Positions 11,388-24,560 of a DNA stretch of 64,000 bases are shown one piece after another. The notes under the pieces were generated by a model that saw nothing but the letters and a program-made list of their open reading frames with translations, was not told the DNA's origin and made no database searches. The position numbers and the translations under genes were made by a program. The stretch is taken from positions 74,633,376 to 74,697,375 of the forward strand of contig OY754339.1 in the NCBI GenBank assembly GCA_963573305.1, given 5' to 3'. Every line of letters begins with the position of its first letter. Position 1 is the first letter of the stretch. The DNA comes from Pyrrhosoma nymphula (taxonomy: Eukaryota > Arthropoda > Insecta > Odonata > Coenagrionidae).

Positions 11388-12508
11388 GCATTATTTCTAG
11401 ATTTTAAGAAAGCTTTCGACATGGCACCTCATAACAAACTTTTATACAAATTACAGTCATGCGGCCTAAACGAAACAGTAGTAAACTGGATACGCGACTT
11501 TCTGAGTGATCGTAAGCAAAAAGTAGTTCTCGACGGAATTAGCTCTGATGTAGTTAAAGTGACATCAGGTGTCCCACAAGGAAGCGTGATCAGCCCCCTT
11601 TTGTTCATTATATACATAAATGATCTATGCTCTCGAATTATCAGTAAATACGTTTATTTGCCGACGACGATGTCATCTATCGTGAAATTAGTGATTACTC
11701 TGACTTTGAAACTCTATCATCGGATTTAAACAACGTCCATGTGTGGAGCCAAGAGTGGGGACTCGAACTTAATCTGAGCAAATGCACGGCGGTACATTTC
11801 TTGCGGAGGTCGTCCAACTATTCCCATGTATATGCTGTGGATGGTATTAACATGAAGGCGACAGATAAAGTGAAGTATCTGGGAGTTACAATAACCTCAA
11901 ACCTATCGTGGGGAACACATATAAGAAATATTTGTGGCAGAGCTCTGAAGAAGCTAGGATTCGTCAAGCGTATTGTGGGAAGATTTTCGGATGAAAAAGT
12001 AAAAGAGAGGTGCTATTTCGCACTCGTCCGGCCACACCTTGAATATGCAGCGAGCATATGGGATCCGGTGCAGAAAGACTTAATCCGGGAACTTAATAAA
12101 ATACAAAGGAAAGCTGCGCGATTCGTCAAAAATTGCTAGGGGCGTACAGAAAGTGTTACACAGATGTTAAACGAATTAGGCTGGGAGCCGCTAGAGACTC
12201 GGAGGCTGCGCGCTAGGCTTAGATTGCTTGAACAATTGAAAATAGATATCTTTCAGAGCGACACGGAGAACATCATATTAGAACCCCACTATATTTCCAG
12301 GTCCGACAGAAACGATAAATTAAGAGAGATATTTTGCCGAACGGATAGAAATGGGAATTCGTTTTTCCCCCGAACAATAAGGGACTTCAATAAATGCTAG
12401 GTGTAATTTCATTAGAGCATTTCCTTTTTATATGTAAACGGCTGGTGTCCTAACACCCCCCACCACACGCCTATTGAGGCGGCTTGCGGGGTAGTATGTA
12501 GATGTAGA
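11388..12508 (+). mobile_element. CR1/Jockey-type LINE, 5'-truncated, copy 1
   Basis: A non-LTR retrotransposon copy covering the second half of the reverse-transcriptase ORF, a short 3' UTR and a 3' tail of GATGTA-type repeats (GTAGATGTAG at about 12498-12507). It aligns along nearly its whole length with copy 2 at 26640-27836 with only scattered differences, so the two come from the same recently active family. The 3' UTR of both contains a shared C-rich segment and the block CCTATTGAGGCGGCTTGCGG. Clade assignment (CR1/Jockey group) rests on the RT and C-terminal motifs read by eye and needs a phylogeny. Confidence 0.85.
11391..12400 (+). pseudogene. LINE reverse transcriptase pseudogene, copy 1
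   Basis: The reading starts in RT motif A ([16 protein letters not shown]), runs through motif B ([14 protein letters not shown]) and the thumb region (LNLSKCTAVHFL, then KVKYLGVTITSNLSWG). It ends in the C-terminal region (RKAARFVKNC, MLNELGWEPLETRRLRARLR, NSFFPRTIRDFN). One base is missing near 11644-11648 compared with copy 2, shifting the frame just before the FADD motif C. A TAG at 12137-12139 replaces the coding sequence seen in copy 2. The endonuclease domain and the start of the RT are absent through 5' truncation. The final TAG at 12398-12400 is the family stop. It cannot make an active enzyme. Confidence 0.88.
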
Positions 12509-13377
12509 CTCTGAACCAGGCGCTGCCCGCGAGAAAGACGGCTTATACATTAAGGTGCCCATCAACAATTGAAAGGGCGTTTCAATCACGTCTGGTAACG
12601 TGAGGAGAAGAATAAAACAAAATCCTTGAGCATAGTTTACGATCGGCCGCATACTTCACGCCGAGCATCAAAAAAGGTTCCCCTCGCCAATATTCGATTA
12701 GGCTCTCGATTGAATATGACGAAGACTGCTCTTCAGACGGTCACTCGGACGTGATCGTCAATTACCCTCGAAATTTTTAATGCATTTAATTTTTAATGGT
12801 GATACACGTTTCTTTCCTTACACCAGGGTTTGCACTGCGTATGCGCGAATTCAGTCTTCAGGGGAAGATTTTTGATGTTGAACATGGTCGAACTATTAGC
12901 GAGTGAAGATGACGCTTGAAGCATCGTTTTGGCGTTTAGGTGTTCGCCAAAAGTACGTAGCACTATTCCTCAGAAAATTTAAACTTCGACACGCTAAGCA
13001 TACACTACACCGTCATCAGGTGCAAGGCTATCCCTGATGATGGCTTTGTAAATATATTGTGTAATTAGATATTATTTTTCTCCACGGAATCGCGCTGTTT
13101 TATTCACTCTCCTGCATGATCATCTTCCCAACGTGACACTTGTAACAATGATCGTTCACTACAGTGGAAGTTAACACTTGAAGCAAGTATGTACCAGGCG
13201 TTGGAGTACGATAAACGCGGCAGGACGAGAGAAGAAACGGATAGGAAAAGCAGGACGGGTAAAAGTACGCCCTTGGCTCGTACGGAGAACGAGGCATCCA
13301 GCGCGTCCGGAGATGGAAAATAAATAATATTCCTCACGAGACAAAGATGATGATGCGATAGTCATCTGTGGAAGGGA
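12509..13377. other. Non-coding, nothing firm
   Basis: At 13009-13045 there is a short inverted arrangement, GTCATCAGG then CCTGATGATGG. This recalls the palindrome centre at 28816 but lacks the rest of that element. Otherwise no gene, RNA or element was recognised. Confidence 0.4.
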
Positions 13378-13526
13378 CTGGGGGAGAGGGGAGGGGAGGT
13401 GAATCAGATAGCGCTAGGAAAGAAACGGGGCGAGATAGGGAAGGGGGATGGATAGGGAGGGGGCGGGGGCAGAGGAAATGTTTCCAGTGAGGGAAGAGTA
13501 TAAGGGGAAATAGGGAGGAGTGGTAG
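13378..13526. repeat. Polypurine (G/A-rich) tract
   Basis: About 150 bases with a strong purine bias on the top strand, built of GGGGAGGGG-like runs with few pyrimidines. It is low-complexity simple sequence. The open frames on the opposite strand (for example 13334-13591) are proline/serine-rich translations of it and are not called. Confidence 0.65.
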
Positions 13527-15709
13527 ATCGTATAATAGATGGTAGACCAGGCCCCGGACATCCCCATTAATTCTCCACAATCGTTCGACATTCAATGTGG
13601 AAAAAGGGAAAGGGAGATAGTATCGCTTAAGGGGGACGAGGCTCAAAGTCTCCTTCGCCCGCTCGCTCCACCAGAGGGCAGGCGTGAGCTTGCGCGTGTG
13701 TGTTCCTTCGCGTCTCCATGACGACGTCTTCAGCCTCCTCCTCTATTCCCCGACTTCCCCTTCATCTCCTTCCCAAACAGCACCGGAAAACCCTCGCAGC
13801 CATTTCGAAAATTTTGTGTGTGCACTCGTTTCAAAAATTATCACCACATGCTACGCTAGCGGTTCATACAGGTCGGTGCTGAAACTCACTTCGGACCTGA
13901 AGGAGCAGACTGGAACGCCTGCGATACGTCGTCCAACAGGATGAACTCAGGCGGAAGATAACCCGGAAGACGTGTCTCACTTGAAATATGCCAGCTACTC
14001 TGAACCATCTGTCTTATGCCACTACATACTACTCTGCCTGTCTACATACTACTACGAATTTACCTTAGCCCTCGACACAAAGTAGTATGCCTGGGGTGTA
14101 TCGGGGGCTCAGGTAAATTCGCGATTCACGATTTTATTTTACGATGATTAAATACTAGCAGGATTAAATTAAACATTTAATTATTCCAATGGTTACCTAA
14201 ATAAGACAATTTGAATATCAAAATAAGGCCAGAAATAAAAAATTCTAGAATGTGACTTTCATGTACGGGATCATAACCTAATATTAGTTTCAGATTTCCC
14301 CTAAACCTAAGCTTTTTGCGCCCTGGTACGTATCCTCTTATGTATCACACTGTGGACCGTTAAGTTTCGGCTACACTTCGCAACGTTTAATTATAGGGCA
14401 GTTCTTTTGACTAAGGTCGCATTTGAAACCAACCATTTTAAATACGCTGACAAAAGGAAGCAAGGTTGATCGATAAGAAATACACATGGCAATGATCAAA
14501 CTTTGTAAATGTAAGTAAAATTTAAGTGTAAGGTGGGTCATTCTTTTCCAAGAAGCTCTGATTTTAGCATATTATCATTAAACTATGATTTTTTTAATAT
14601 TTTTATTTAGTTGGTGAGTTTCTCGACTCAATGCTTTAACACAATTGCTCCGATAGCCTTTCTTAATTTTTGGAGTGCTATCAGGCCTACTCCTCTATTC
14701 ACTGGCAAAGTTTATCGATTCCCAAGTTACAATTCCACTCAATCTCCAACATCCACCCACAGTCATGGAAATCATTGGCTCCTGATAATCTGTTTTTTAT
14801 TGCATAAATCTCAGATACAATGAGTGGCACAATGCAAACAGATGCTTTCACGCACTGATTCCCAGCCTGCAAGTGAGCCTGTGCATCACCAACCCGTTTT
14901 CATCATGCTTCCATACGCTTGACATTTTGCGTCTATTTCGGTGAGTTGGATATATTTATCATGTATTCTTGATATTAATTAATGAAATATAACTATTCCT
15001 ATATTGGTAAATGTATGCAGAAAATTAATTTTTCTACCAGGTTAGAAAAAAATTCCTAATACACACACGGTAATGGTCGAAAAGATGCCTGTGGTAGGAG
15101 AGCAAAGAAATGTTTCTCAACATTGAGAAACTGACGCGATTCCTTGGGAAACTTGAAGTTAAATTACGCAGAGGTTACAGGCTCTTTAGAAAAAGCGCTC
15201 AAGTAGTTAACTGTGTCGAGCAATCATGAGTATATTCCATCACGTTGATGCGTTACGTCTGTGTCAGGTAGGTCGGAATGGCATTGGCTGGAGAGAGTGT
15301 AGAAAACTAGCCAACGAGAATCGCTGTACCCACGCCGTTTCGTCAAGGGTAGGATTAAGATTTGATATCTTCGTGAGCACAAAAGCGGTTGTCCTTCTTT
15401 GGGTGGCCTCACGGGAGGATGAAAATAATAAAAAAGCGCTTTTGTTCAAGCCCTTCGCAAAACTTCTCGTCGGCTGTTAATTATGCGAGGGTGTAGAAAC
15501 TTCGTAGCCCGCATTTCGCCGTGTATTTCCTCACTTGTTTCACCGGCTCACATTGAAATAAGTATTTTCGCGGCTCTAGCATTCAGTAGGGGACTAATAC
15601 CCCATTCAGGGGCCGTATTCATTAAGGACTCAACGTGGTCTAACCTTGGAAATTCCGTGAATGTGGCGTCACTTCCCCCCCACAAATCTCAGCTTTTGAA
15701 TGGCCATAT
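13527..15709. other. Non-coding, nothing recognised
   Basis: A GC-richer start (to about 13950) gives way to AT-rich DNA. Short frames overlap on both strands with no family resemblance. The last part (15600-15709) may be outer sequence of the foldback repeat that follows, because GGGGCCGTATTC at about 15609 has a loose inverted counterpart, GAATAGCCCC, at 15778-15787. Confidence 0.4.
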
Positions 15710-15860
15710 TTGAAATTTTAGAGGCTGTGACGTCAAAATTTCGTCACTTTCGAGGCTCGGAAATTCCGAGGCCATACAGAATAGCCCCTCAGGAAAGCGT
15801 CGGCTTTTCCGTGCCTCGACAAAGACGGAATATTGACGTCACAGCCTCGAAAAATTCAAA
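15710..15860. repeat. Foldback (inverted) repeat, about 150 bp
   Basis: The left arm TTTGAAATTTTAGAGGCTGT (from 15710), then GACGTCAAAATTTCGTC, is mirrored by GACGGAATATTGACGTC (from 15824), then ACAGCCTCGAAAAATTCAAA ending at 15860. The centre holds a second short palindrome, CCTCGGAATTTCC-like. The arms are imperfect but clear over about 37 bp. It resembles a small MITE or hairpin element. No target duplication was identified and no protein is encoded. Confidence 0.55.
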
Positions 15861-18800
15861 CAATACCATTTAAAAGTCAAGATTTGAGGCATATATGAGG
15901 TCGCGTCCATTCGCGAGTATGAAGAGGAAAAAGGAAGAGGCGTGGGCAGCGCCTCTCGTGTCCAACGGCTCTCTCAAGTCTCCTGGTGCACCGCGGCCAA
16001 CGCGACATCTCGAAGACGATAGCGCGCCTCCTTCCATCTCCAGACTGGATAGGAAGTAAGAGGTTTGTATGGGGGAAGAGGGGATGCTTAGACGAAGGAA
16101 AAGAAGATACGAAAATAGCGAGAAATGTGAAGGAGCGAGATTCGAGGGATAAGGACATGGACCGGAGCAGAGGTGGAGTACAGAGATGCTGGGGCAAGAT
16201 GGCGCTGGGGCGAAGAAGAGAAGCCTTGTGGATCGAGATCAAGGAAGTCACAAAGTGTAGACGCTAGAATGGTTCAACGTTATTTTCAGGTTGATGTTAC
16301 GAAAAAATAACAAAAATGGACAGTTAAATTCGCATTTCCACGAGAACATTTTAAAGCAAATAAAATATTTTTAAATATAAAAAATGCTTTAGTATTTATA
16401 GATTTAATAAATATTCTCATGCCACAATTAATTTTGAACACCTGCATATTTTTGTGGAGTCCCAGAGGACGTTATCCCTACCGATCTGATCAAAACTAAA
16501 GTTCCAAACCTAATTAAATTACCTCGAACTAAAAATCTCTTAAAGGTTGAGGATAATTTTCACAAATGCAAATAAGAATTAACCATAACGCTAAAGGATT
16601 TTGCAAAGGAGATACGGCGATGGTGGAGGGGAGACAGTTTGGTCGGACTGCGGGGCTTTGGTGGGGAAACAGAGCTGCGCCTGCAAGTCGAGGAAGACGC
16701 AAGACAACTTCCTTGGTTATCAAGATCGCAAACTATTATATCAAAGCTAAATTACAGGTAAATGTGAAAGATCATTGCACGACACGTACACTAGCTGGTT
16801 ATCGGATCACACTCCATTATCGAATACTGCGCCGTTAAAAACGATCCATTTGTAGCCACGTTCGCGACCGTTTTTCATCCCAATATGGTGATTATCAAAT
16901 TGAAAAACAAGCGTTTCCTCCATTGCTCCATCTTATCCAGCGCCGAACGGTGAAAAGAGGATTTTTTTGTAATCAACTGTAGCTCGAAACCACGGCGATG
17001 AAAACTCCGTTGAATTGAAAAATCGGTTTTTCTGGAATCATAATACCCATCCTCATACACATTCCAGCTTGCTTTGTATTATGTTTTACTGTATTTGGTC
17101 AAGTTGTTTCTTTTAAAAGTAAAAACATTTATAGCATGAAAGGTAAGACTATCGCCATATTGCTTATTTATTATGTTTCATCTGATTGTATTTAGTTTGG
17201 CAAGTTTTTCTTTCGTTAATTTATTTCACATAAGAGTCTCAATGTAAGAAATTATATGTTCCATAAGACAACGTCCTAGAACAGCAATAAATTTATTTAT
17301 TTATTATTTATCCTCCCCTCTTAACGCGACAAATCTCCGACACTTCACCAGTTTTCGATCCCGGGCCTTCGGGGAGGTAAGAGTGCACTGTAGCCACCAC
17401 ACAAACTCAAATGTGAGGAAGGAATTAGAGCGAAGAGGGCTGAAAAACCTCTCATCAACCTCCCTCCCCCCCCCCACCTCCCCAACCACAACTTCCCCCA
17501 CTCCCGTTCGGTCCCACACCCCTCTCTCCTGAGACCGAAAAAAGATTGAAAAGCGTGATTTCGGACGAGGATGACATCGGGTCGGAAAATAAAAATGGGA
17601 GGATAAGGAATTATATGGGGGAGGGGAGGGAACGGCAACAGGGGGGATGGGGTGGGAGCAGAGACAAGGAGGGGCGAGGGGTCTTCCGAGCATATCTACG
17701 GACTAGAGACGCCCACAGCGGAGAAAGTAGTCTCCAAAGAAACCACAGTCGAGTGACGTCAGATGGTAAGAGTGTCGGTATAGCCCACGAGGACTTCGCA
17801 TAAGTGTCACCTTTCTTGTCAAAATGAGTTGCAAATAACGTTTTCACTGCAACATAGTGCGTGTGTCCTACAGAGGAAATAATTGTCCATGCATCTGGTA
17901 CACGCCTCATTCATACGCACGAACCAGACAAACGGCAAATCAGTTAAAAGATACATTGTTTTTTTACCCCGATAGAAGATACGAAAATAGAATAGAAACA
18001 ACTATTATTGCTCTGAGATAAATCCCCTTGGAAATATTACGACATAATATATGTTTCCACGTTAACATGAATAATAAAGAAGATAACATATGTCACTGAA
18101 ATTAACAAGAGTACTTTATTCGGAAAATATAACGGATTGCATATACAAATAAAGCGTAACAACGTACATGAAATTACAAGCAACATTCGATTGAACAAAA
18201 CCAATTTCTTTTCAATTAAAAAAAGCAGTCCTGTGCTGGATGCAGTAGAGTTTATATTTTAGCATGAGTAAGATAGTCATAAATTGAGACGGAATAGCAT
18301 ATATTTTTTATATATTCAGTGATCACAGTAAGAAATATCAGTATGAACAACTTATGTGTGCTGGATTTTACGCAAATGATAGACTAATGAAAAGATCAGC
18401 CAAGAGTGAAACGTTCAGCACACTGAGTGTAGGAAATAACCAGATACACACCTTTTCGAACTGCGAGACACTATTTGGGCGATTCAATACCAATTGGCAA
18501 GGAGTTCCTACGAGAAGAGAACGAGAGTGGGCCGAGAGATGGAGGCAGGGAGGGAAGGCGGGCTTATCTTGGCGCGCAGGGGGGCTTCTTCCCAAGGTTT
18601 TCCTCAGCGGACATGCACGATTTTCGGATGACAAGGAGGAGAGGTGGTGGTGTACCAGGGGCCGCTATAATACATCCGCGCTTATCGTCGATCGGAGCAA
18701 TAAATACGAGGCGACGGGGCTAAAAGAGTCTAAGAATACAAATACGGGGAAGTCGATGCGTCGAGATCCGAAGGAGATTTCCTGAAAACACGGCCCGAGC

Positions 18801-19419
18801 GGAGGCGCATATCGGGCGCGCCTCGAAGGAATTATGGCGGGGTCTTATTTCTAATCATCTCGAGTGGTCGGAAAAGTTGAATTAGGTAATCCTGGAACGG
18901 CCAACGGATGGAAGAACTCCCATGACTGAATCGCCGAGACGCGTTTCCTGAAAGGCACGATATTGTATACTTTTATTACGTAAATAGCAAAAGTGCAGGC
19001 GTTTGAAACAGAAGGAAGTTTCTTTTTAAAAAAATGTTTGAAATGTACTCATTACTTTTCAAAATATTTTCACGCCATAGAATTAAATATCGGGACATTT
19101 ATTTGAAAATTCAAAGAGCCTTACGCCCATAGGGCGACCAAGTTCCATCATTTACCTAGCTTCTTCAAGCTCGCCTAGAACAAAATGAGATGATTTCGAG
19201 AAGTTCACCTTTTGAATATGTACCTAACGATATATTTATGATCTATTACGTAAATAAGTCTTCAACCTTATAATTTAAAAACTTATCAACGTAACCGATG
19301 GAAAGTTGGTGGGTCTAAAAATCAGATTTTGATCGAGGTAAATAATCTTTCAGAAGGCAAATTCCGCATAATTCATTCCCCTGACTACTCACCCATCATT
19401 TTAATGAACAATGGTTAAC
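15861..19419. other. Long non-coding stretch with local GC-rich islands
   Basis: Contains a mixed GC-rich segment at 15900-16260, a G/C-rich purine/pyrimidine-skewed segment at 17300-17770, and AT-rich DNA elsewhere. Overlapping frames at 15877-16267, 17304-17910 and 18354-18785 occur on both strands over the same bases and carry no recognisable motif. I do not call them genes. Confidence 0.45.
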
Positions 19420-19735
19420 GCCGAATGTGGTAGTCAGATTGGTGACTCGGCGGCATGGCAAACCAAGGGTCGGGAGTTCAAACCCCGCCTCGATCAATTA
19501 CAGCTACATAGTACCCTGCAGGCCACCTACAGGGTGCGTGGCTGTGGGTGAATTTTCATCAGCATACACAGTATGCAAAAAATGTAACTAAAACTGTGAG
19601 TAGAGATGCATAAAAAATTGCTGAAAATGTGCGGCTGGGGGTGAATTTTTACTTAAATACATTCTACTTAATGCTACAAATGTTATGGAGTTTTAATGCA
19701 TTTTGAAATAACATTAATACACAGATATAAAAGGA
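19420..19735 (+). repeat. tRNA-derived SINE (probable)
   Basis: Box A-like ATTGGTGACTCGGCGGCATGG (18-20 bases from about 19438) and box B-like GGGAGTTCAAACCCC (19470-19484) lie at the spacing of a tRNA-derived polymerase III promoter. Downstream comes CCCTGCAGGCCACCTACAGGG, a small hairpin at about 19513. A tandem duplication follows, with GGCTGTGGGTGAATTTT near 19540 and GGCTGGGGGTGAATTTT near 19632. The layout, a tRNA-like head followed by an unrelated body, is typical of SINEs. The 3' end is uncertain. Confidence 0.6.
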
Positions 19736-20899
19736 CTAGACAGGATTATAGATGTCCCAGAGACCTCATTGATGCCCCAGATAACTGATGGTATGTACGT
19801 TTGCATTGTGAAAAAGGCTTTAATAGGCAGTAGGAAGTTTACTACAGTTGGTTACACAGTGTGATTTCAACATCGCAGGTGTAGCAGCGAACACCCAAGC
19901 TTGCTATCAGAATCAGTGCACCACTTTCACTGAGATGCGCAGAATGAATACTTAAAACTATTTGCATTATCCCAAACACGCGTGCCATGAATCCGGGATC
20001 CCCGTGTCATTTGGATGCGAGGAAATGCCTAAGTGCACAAACTTTCTCCGGGCGATAGATAAGGCAGAGCGCGTGGGGTTCGAGGAGGGCGTGCGACCGC
20101 TGTTGCCTTCAGCGTATGCGAGCGACCCGCTGAACATGTTAACCGGCGTGGTCCACACACGGGGGATGCCTCGATTTGAGAGCATGTAGGCGATCTGGGT
20201 TCCGCTACGTGGTCGCTCCGAGATGACAGGGAGGGGGGGGGGGCGAGCCCTGTCTCCCCCGTGTTTTAATTAAGCCGTGTGGACCGGACGACTGGACGGT
20301 CCGGCAGGATTTCGCCGACGTGGGTCACTGAGGTGCGAGCGGGGAGAGAACAACCAACCAGCTCTTCTCTCCTCTCGTCCTCGGCTCGCCTGGACAGCGA
20401 AGTCCGTTCGGTTTCCCCGGAGAGAAGACGAGGCTTCCTATTTCGTCGCCACTATTCCGCGAAGCACTTCACTCAGTGAATAGAATCCGATCGTGGAGCG
20501 ACGAATGCGCTCTAGAACGCTTATATTTCGAGGCTTGGCTCCACGAGAATAACAAATGCCACCGAATGACAAAAAGACCATTGGAGAAACATCCATTTAC
20601 GAATAAAAACGGCGTATAAAATTCCGGAAAAAATAAAAGAAACGGGAATAAACGGCATGGAGAGACTAAACTTTGCTGATTACTTCGCAATGCCAACAGG
20701 GAAGAATGATCTGAGGAAAATACTGACGAGTATTGGCATATGAGAAAACGCAACTTAGGATCAACGATAAGAAAATGAATTGTATAGTTTGTGGAAGAAA
20801 TTAAGAAGATAGAGTTATCGTCAATATTGAACTTGAGAAACATACGCAAGTGAAAGAAGTTTGCTAAATGGGAAGTAGGACAATAAGGAGCAAGGGAGA
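19736..20899. other. Non-coding, with a GC-rich island at 20.0-20.5 kb
   Basis: Between about 19980 and 20480 the sequence is GC- and CpG-rich and includes a G11 run at 20233-20243. It could be a promoter-type island, but no downstream exon is visible to anchor it. The 151-codon minus frame at 20469-20924 overlaps the start of the RTE remnant and has no recognisable motif. Confidence 0.4.
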
Positions 20900-21456
20900 T
20901 TTTGTGAGCAGAATAGCCCAACAAAGGAAGGCATCTTATCAGAAGAAGAGTCTACCGACAGTCAGAAACACTATCTTGGAAGTTAAAAAGCTCTTCATTA
21001 AAACATAAATATACTTGGATCATGCTCTTTCTTACGAGTCAGTGAAGCTTAGATGACAATTACTGTGGAACAAAGAAGACAGGAAACAATGAAAATGTGG
21101 CATTGCAATGAATGATGAAATTTAAATGGACGGAGTATATCACCAACGAATAAGTCCTAGAAATAGCAATGAAGTGAAGATGAAGAAGTAGGAGAAGAGA
21201 GAAAAACTTTTGAACGCATTCTGCAACACACAGTCTCTTGAAAATAGTACTGGAGGCTGGAGTATGAGTGATTGGGTAGAACCATCGAGGGAGACTATGG
21301 ATGGAATATATCTGAAAAATTAAAAATTACATTAAAATAAGAGTTACATAGGAAAAAATGGCTGGCATTTAGAAGAGTGTAGTAGAGAGGGCTACAGCAA
21401 ACCTTCGAGTCTTCCTCTTCGGAAAATCTTCGGATTGATGACTTAGGATGATGGAG
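20900..21456 (+). pseudogene. Decayed RTE-type LINE, C-terminal RT region
   Basis: Read across several frames, the plus strand gives remnants of the RTE-type RT C-terminus. It starts with an RIAQ.RKASYQKKS-like stretch near 20910. It continues through traces of the LIKT..W...Y.SEA and EMWCYRRMM segments (20990-21110), then KFKWTEYITNE (about 21118-21150), RRREKTFERILQH (about 21188-21227), and finally a degraded ANQ..D.RLMT end at 21400-21450. Stops and frameshifts are numerous, so this is an old copy. The same family ends at 7141, 35574 and probably 49555. Confidence 0.6.
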
Positions 21457-24400
21457 AAATATTCACACATTAGACGATCATCATCAATATTTTCTCTTTT
21501 TACTCAAGGCACGCTGATGCATGCGCCGAACTTCAGCACGTGCCACAACCGATTTCAGCGGCAAAAATTAGGTTGCGGTATCTTTATCGATCATGTTATT
21601 CAGATAAATTATGAGACGGAATTCAGACAAATTCAGAGAAAGAATCTTTATCATGTTATGCAACGCAATGCGAATTAATCAACGGTTTTTGAATAAAGGA
21701 ATCCGAGAATGGAATGTGCTACCAAAACAAATCTTAAATCTTCTTCATAAGAAAATATTTTAAGGAAGGCGTTGCAGAATGTTTCTTCATTGTTTTCAAA
21801 TGAAAATAAATATATTAATTGCTTTATCAAGCATCTCACGTCTTATTGCGTTCATAATCTCTCCTTAACGGTCTCTCTTACAAGGACTGCTGCCTCAAGG
21901 ACTAAAAGCAATGCATTAACAATGAATATCCTGCCACGTTCAGGGTAATGAATATACACGTTTCGGCAGAAATTGCTAAAACGAACCGCAGTATTTTATA
22001 GCTGGTTACTATCCCAAGGGTTTATCATTGTTTACTTTTAATCAAGTCGATAACCATGACGAGGCGACAGATTTCAGTAAAATAAATATGACTCGCAAGA
22101 AAGTTGGGAACATTTGACATCTTTATCATCAAACAAATGAATGCACTCTACCTGTCTCTCAAGGATTAATATACGTTTGTCATGAGAATCGCGACACTTC
22201 AATCGTTTTTCTTGCATAATGAAACATATTCAAGGTTTCTCAAACAATATTTTTTTAAATTTTGGTTAAAAGATAGCTAGTCTTTTAGCATTCCTATGAT
22301 ATAGTTGAAACCAGAGTTTTCAATGAATTTTCAACTTCAATTATACCATAACGTGAAAGTTCTTGCTCAAAAACTAAAAATGCTTTGATAGGAAAATCCT
22401 TTGAATTCATATTATTTGAATTGGAACAGGATTTAGGCGTGGATCTCATTTTTTAAACTTATCAATACCTTTTTAGTATGTTTCCAAGAGTAATTAAAGA
22501 ATAAAACACTTTCAAGCAATCCGGTCGAAAGATTTGAAAATCCCGATAAAAATCTCAAAATCGCTTTGCTCTTCACATAAACGACTTGTTATACGAAAAT
22601 TAAAGCGTAACAATGGTAAGACGGGTAGAGTAGATTTCCGAAAGATGTGAGGATAATATGAGGGCAAAAACCTCCGATCATTAATAGTGATATCAGTCTC
22701 ACTATCGAGAATGACGACTTAAGAGGACGATAAGGGGTAATAAAACTGCTGTTAATGAAACAAAATGATAAGATGGAATCAGATTAATTGCTACAAAACT
22801 GGAAGATACCACTCTTTGATTCAGTAATTTGTTGGTGAAAAAAGCCTTGAATTACATAAGAGGAATTTTCCCACGATTCCCTCCTTACACATACAGCAGT
22901 ATCTTTCGATCGAGGAAATAGATGATTATTATATCCCTCACCGAAGTATTACTCGTGATTTGGGTAAACTGTGAAACTTACCAACAAACAGCCATCCAAA
23001 GAGACATCTTTCGAACGCATGGAATTATCCTTTACCGCTTTCATCAGAATGAAGCGGACGCAGAAGCTCATAGTCACCTTCCCGAAATACAGCTTTTCTT
23101 ATTCACCAAATTACCACTGGAATCATTGTAGAAAAACCCACAAAGAACCAGCTCAGAAATGACACTTTGAAATGCAAAACTATCCAAACACACTATTAAT
23201 TTCTCAAAACAGCAATGCAATACGAATGTTTATTGAATAATTCCAGACGTTATTAGAAGAAAGTGTCTAAGTCATCAAGTTTCCTCATATAATAAATTGT
23301 CATGCTTTAAAATTTCTGCATTAAAAGTCATCGTTAAAAGAATTCAAACGATTTAAGCGAAAAGAAGTTTCTGCTGCGAGGAAAAGGGTCATACCTCATT
23401 GGCAGAGACTTCATAAAATACTTTTTCCTCAAAGGTCATCCTAAATTACTTTTGCAGCACTGAGCATAACAAGACAGCCTCAAGTCATTCATAATGCATT
23501 TTTAATGAAGCATTAGGAAACAAAACGATATGTTAATTTCAATATGGAGGCAAATTCGAGTTCTCAGGTGCAACGTGGTGGAAGGAGCTCTTTACTAAAA
23601 TAATGTTGCGCTTTTATACTAAAAAAGCACTTTATAATGCTAAGTGTTTCGGCCAACATTACCATCCCCAGTTACGTGTAAGTTTTGAAACATTTGCATC
23701 CTCCACAATTTGATGATACTATGTCCATGAAACTTAAACGACAATTTGAACTCCGCCTGAATATAACTAATTAAGCCAAAGCAATTAGGGCAATAAAATG
23801 TCGTTTCAATGGATAAGCGTGACCACAATTCAATAAAATTGTCATGACACCATATCAGATCAACCTTTTAAAAACTGCTTTTTCGGGGCTAATGAGCGGC
23901 GATGATTTTTTCATTTCAAGAGAAGCATTTAGGATTCATTACTGATTATGTCATAAATTCGGAAATGCCAGGATCATATAAACTACAGACGATACTTACA
24001 GACATTGCTGCGTAAGGCTTGCTACAAGAGAATATTTAGCCAACCTCACCTGATTTTCAAAAAAATACCAATTTTTACATGGAAAAATTGAAACAGGGAA
24101 TGTGTAGCTTGTGCGAAATCTTATTGGCCCTAATTGCGCAGAACGCTGGCGAGTGGAGGAGAGTTAGGTCCAGGAGGAGGAAACCTGGAAGGTAGGAAGC
24201 ATAATCTCACGAAGGCCTGAGGGACAACGTCGATATTCACTCACACCCCTATACGGTGGCAGTGTCTCTAGAGAGAATCGCCCAAATCAAAAGCGTGTTT
24301 CTGCGCAGGGGCCCACGAGCTCTACGCAGGGATGAGGTGCAAACGTCGAAGTCATGGAAGTCTGCTGCGAAGGAGCCGGCAGGAGATTAGGGAGACACTG

Positions 24401-24560
24401 GTGTGACTCACCGACGCCGCTCGCGGGACTCATATACAAACACACAACGAGTCCGCTCATTCGCTCACCCACAAACAGACACAACGCCAGGGCGATCAAT
24501 TGCTGGATCGCGTCCTCTCCATTCACCTCAAGCCCTCTTGCAGAGGAGTCAAAAACGCCA
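21457..24560. other. Long AT-rich non-coding stretch
   Basis: No gene, RNA or repeat was recognised. Frames at 21448-21678, 22922-23162 and 23640-23828 are short and featureless. A GC-richer portion begins at about 24150. Confidence 0.45.

Noticed and set aside
13009..13045. Possible third hammerhead-like palindrome (CCTGATGATGGC)
   Set aside because: It has the CTGATGATGGC text and a partial inverted partner but no stem II and no GAAAC box.
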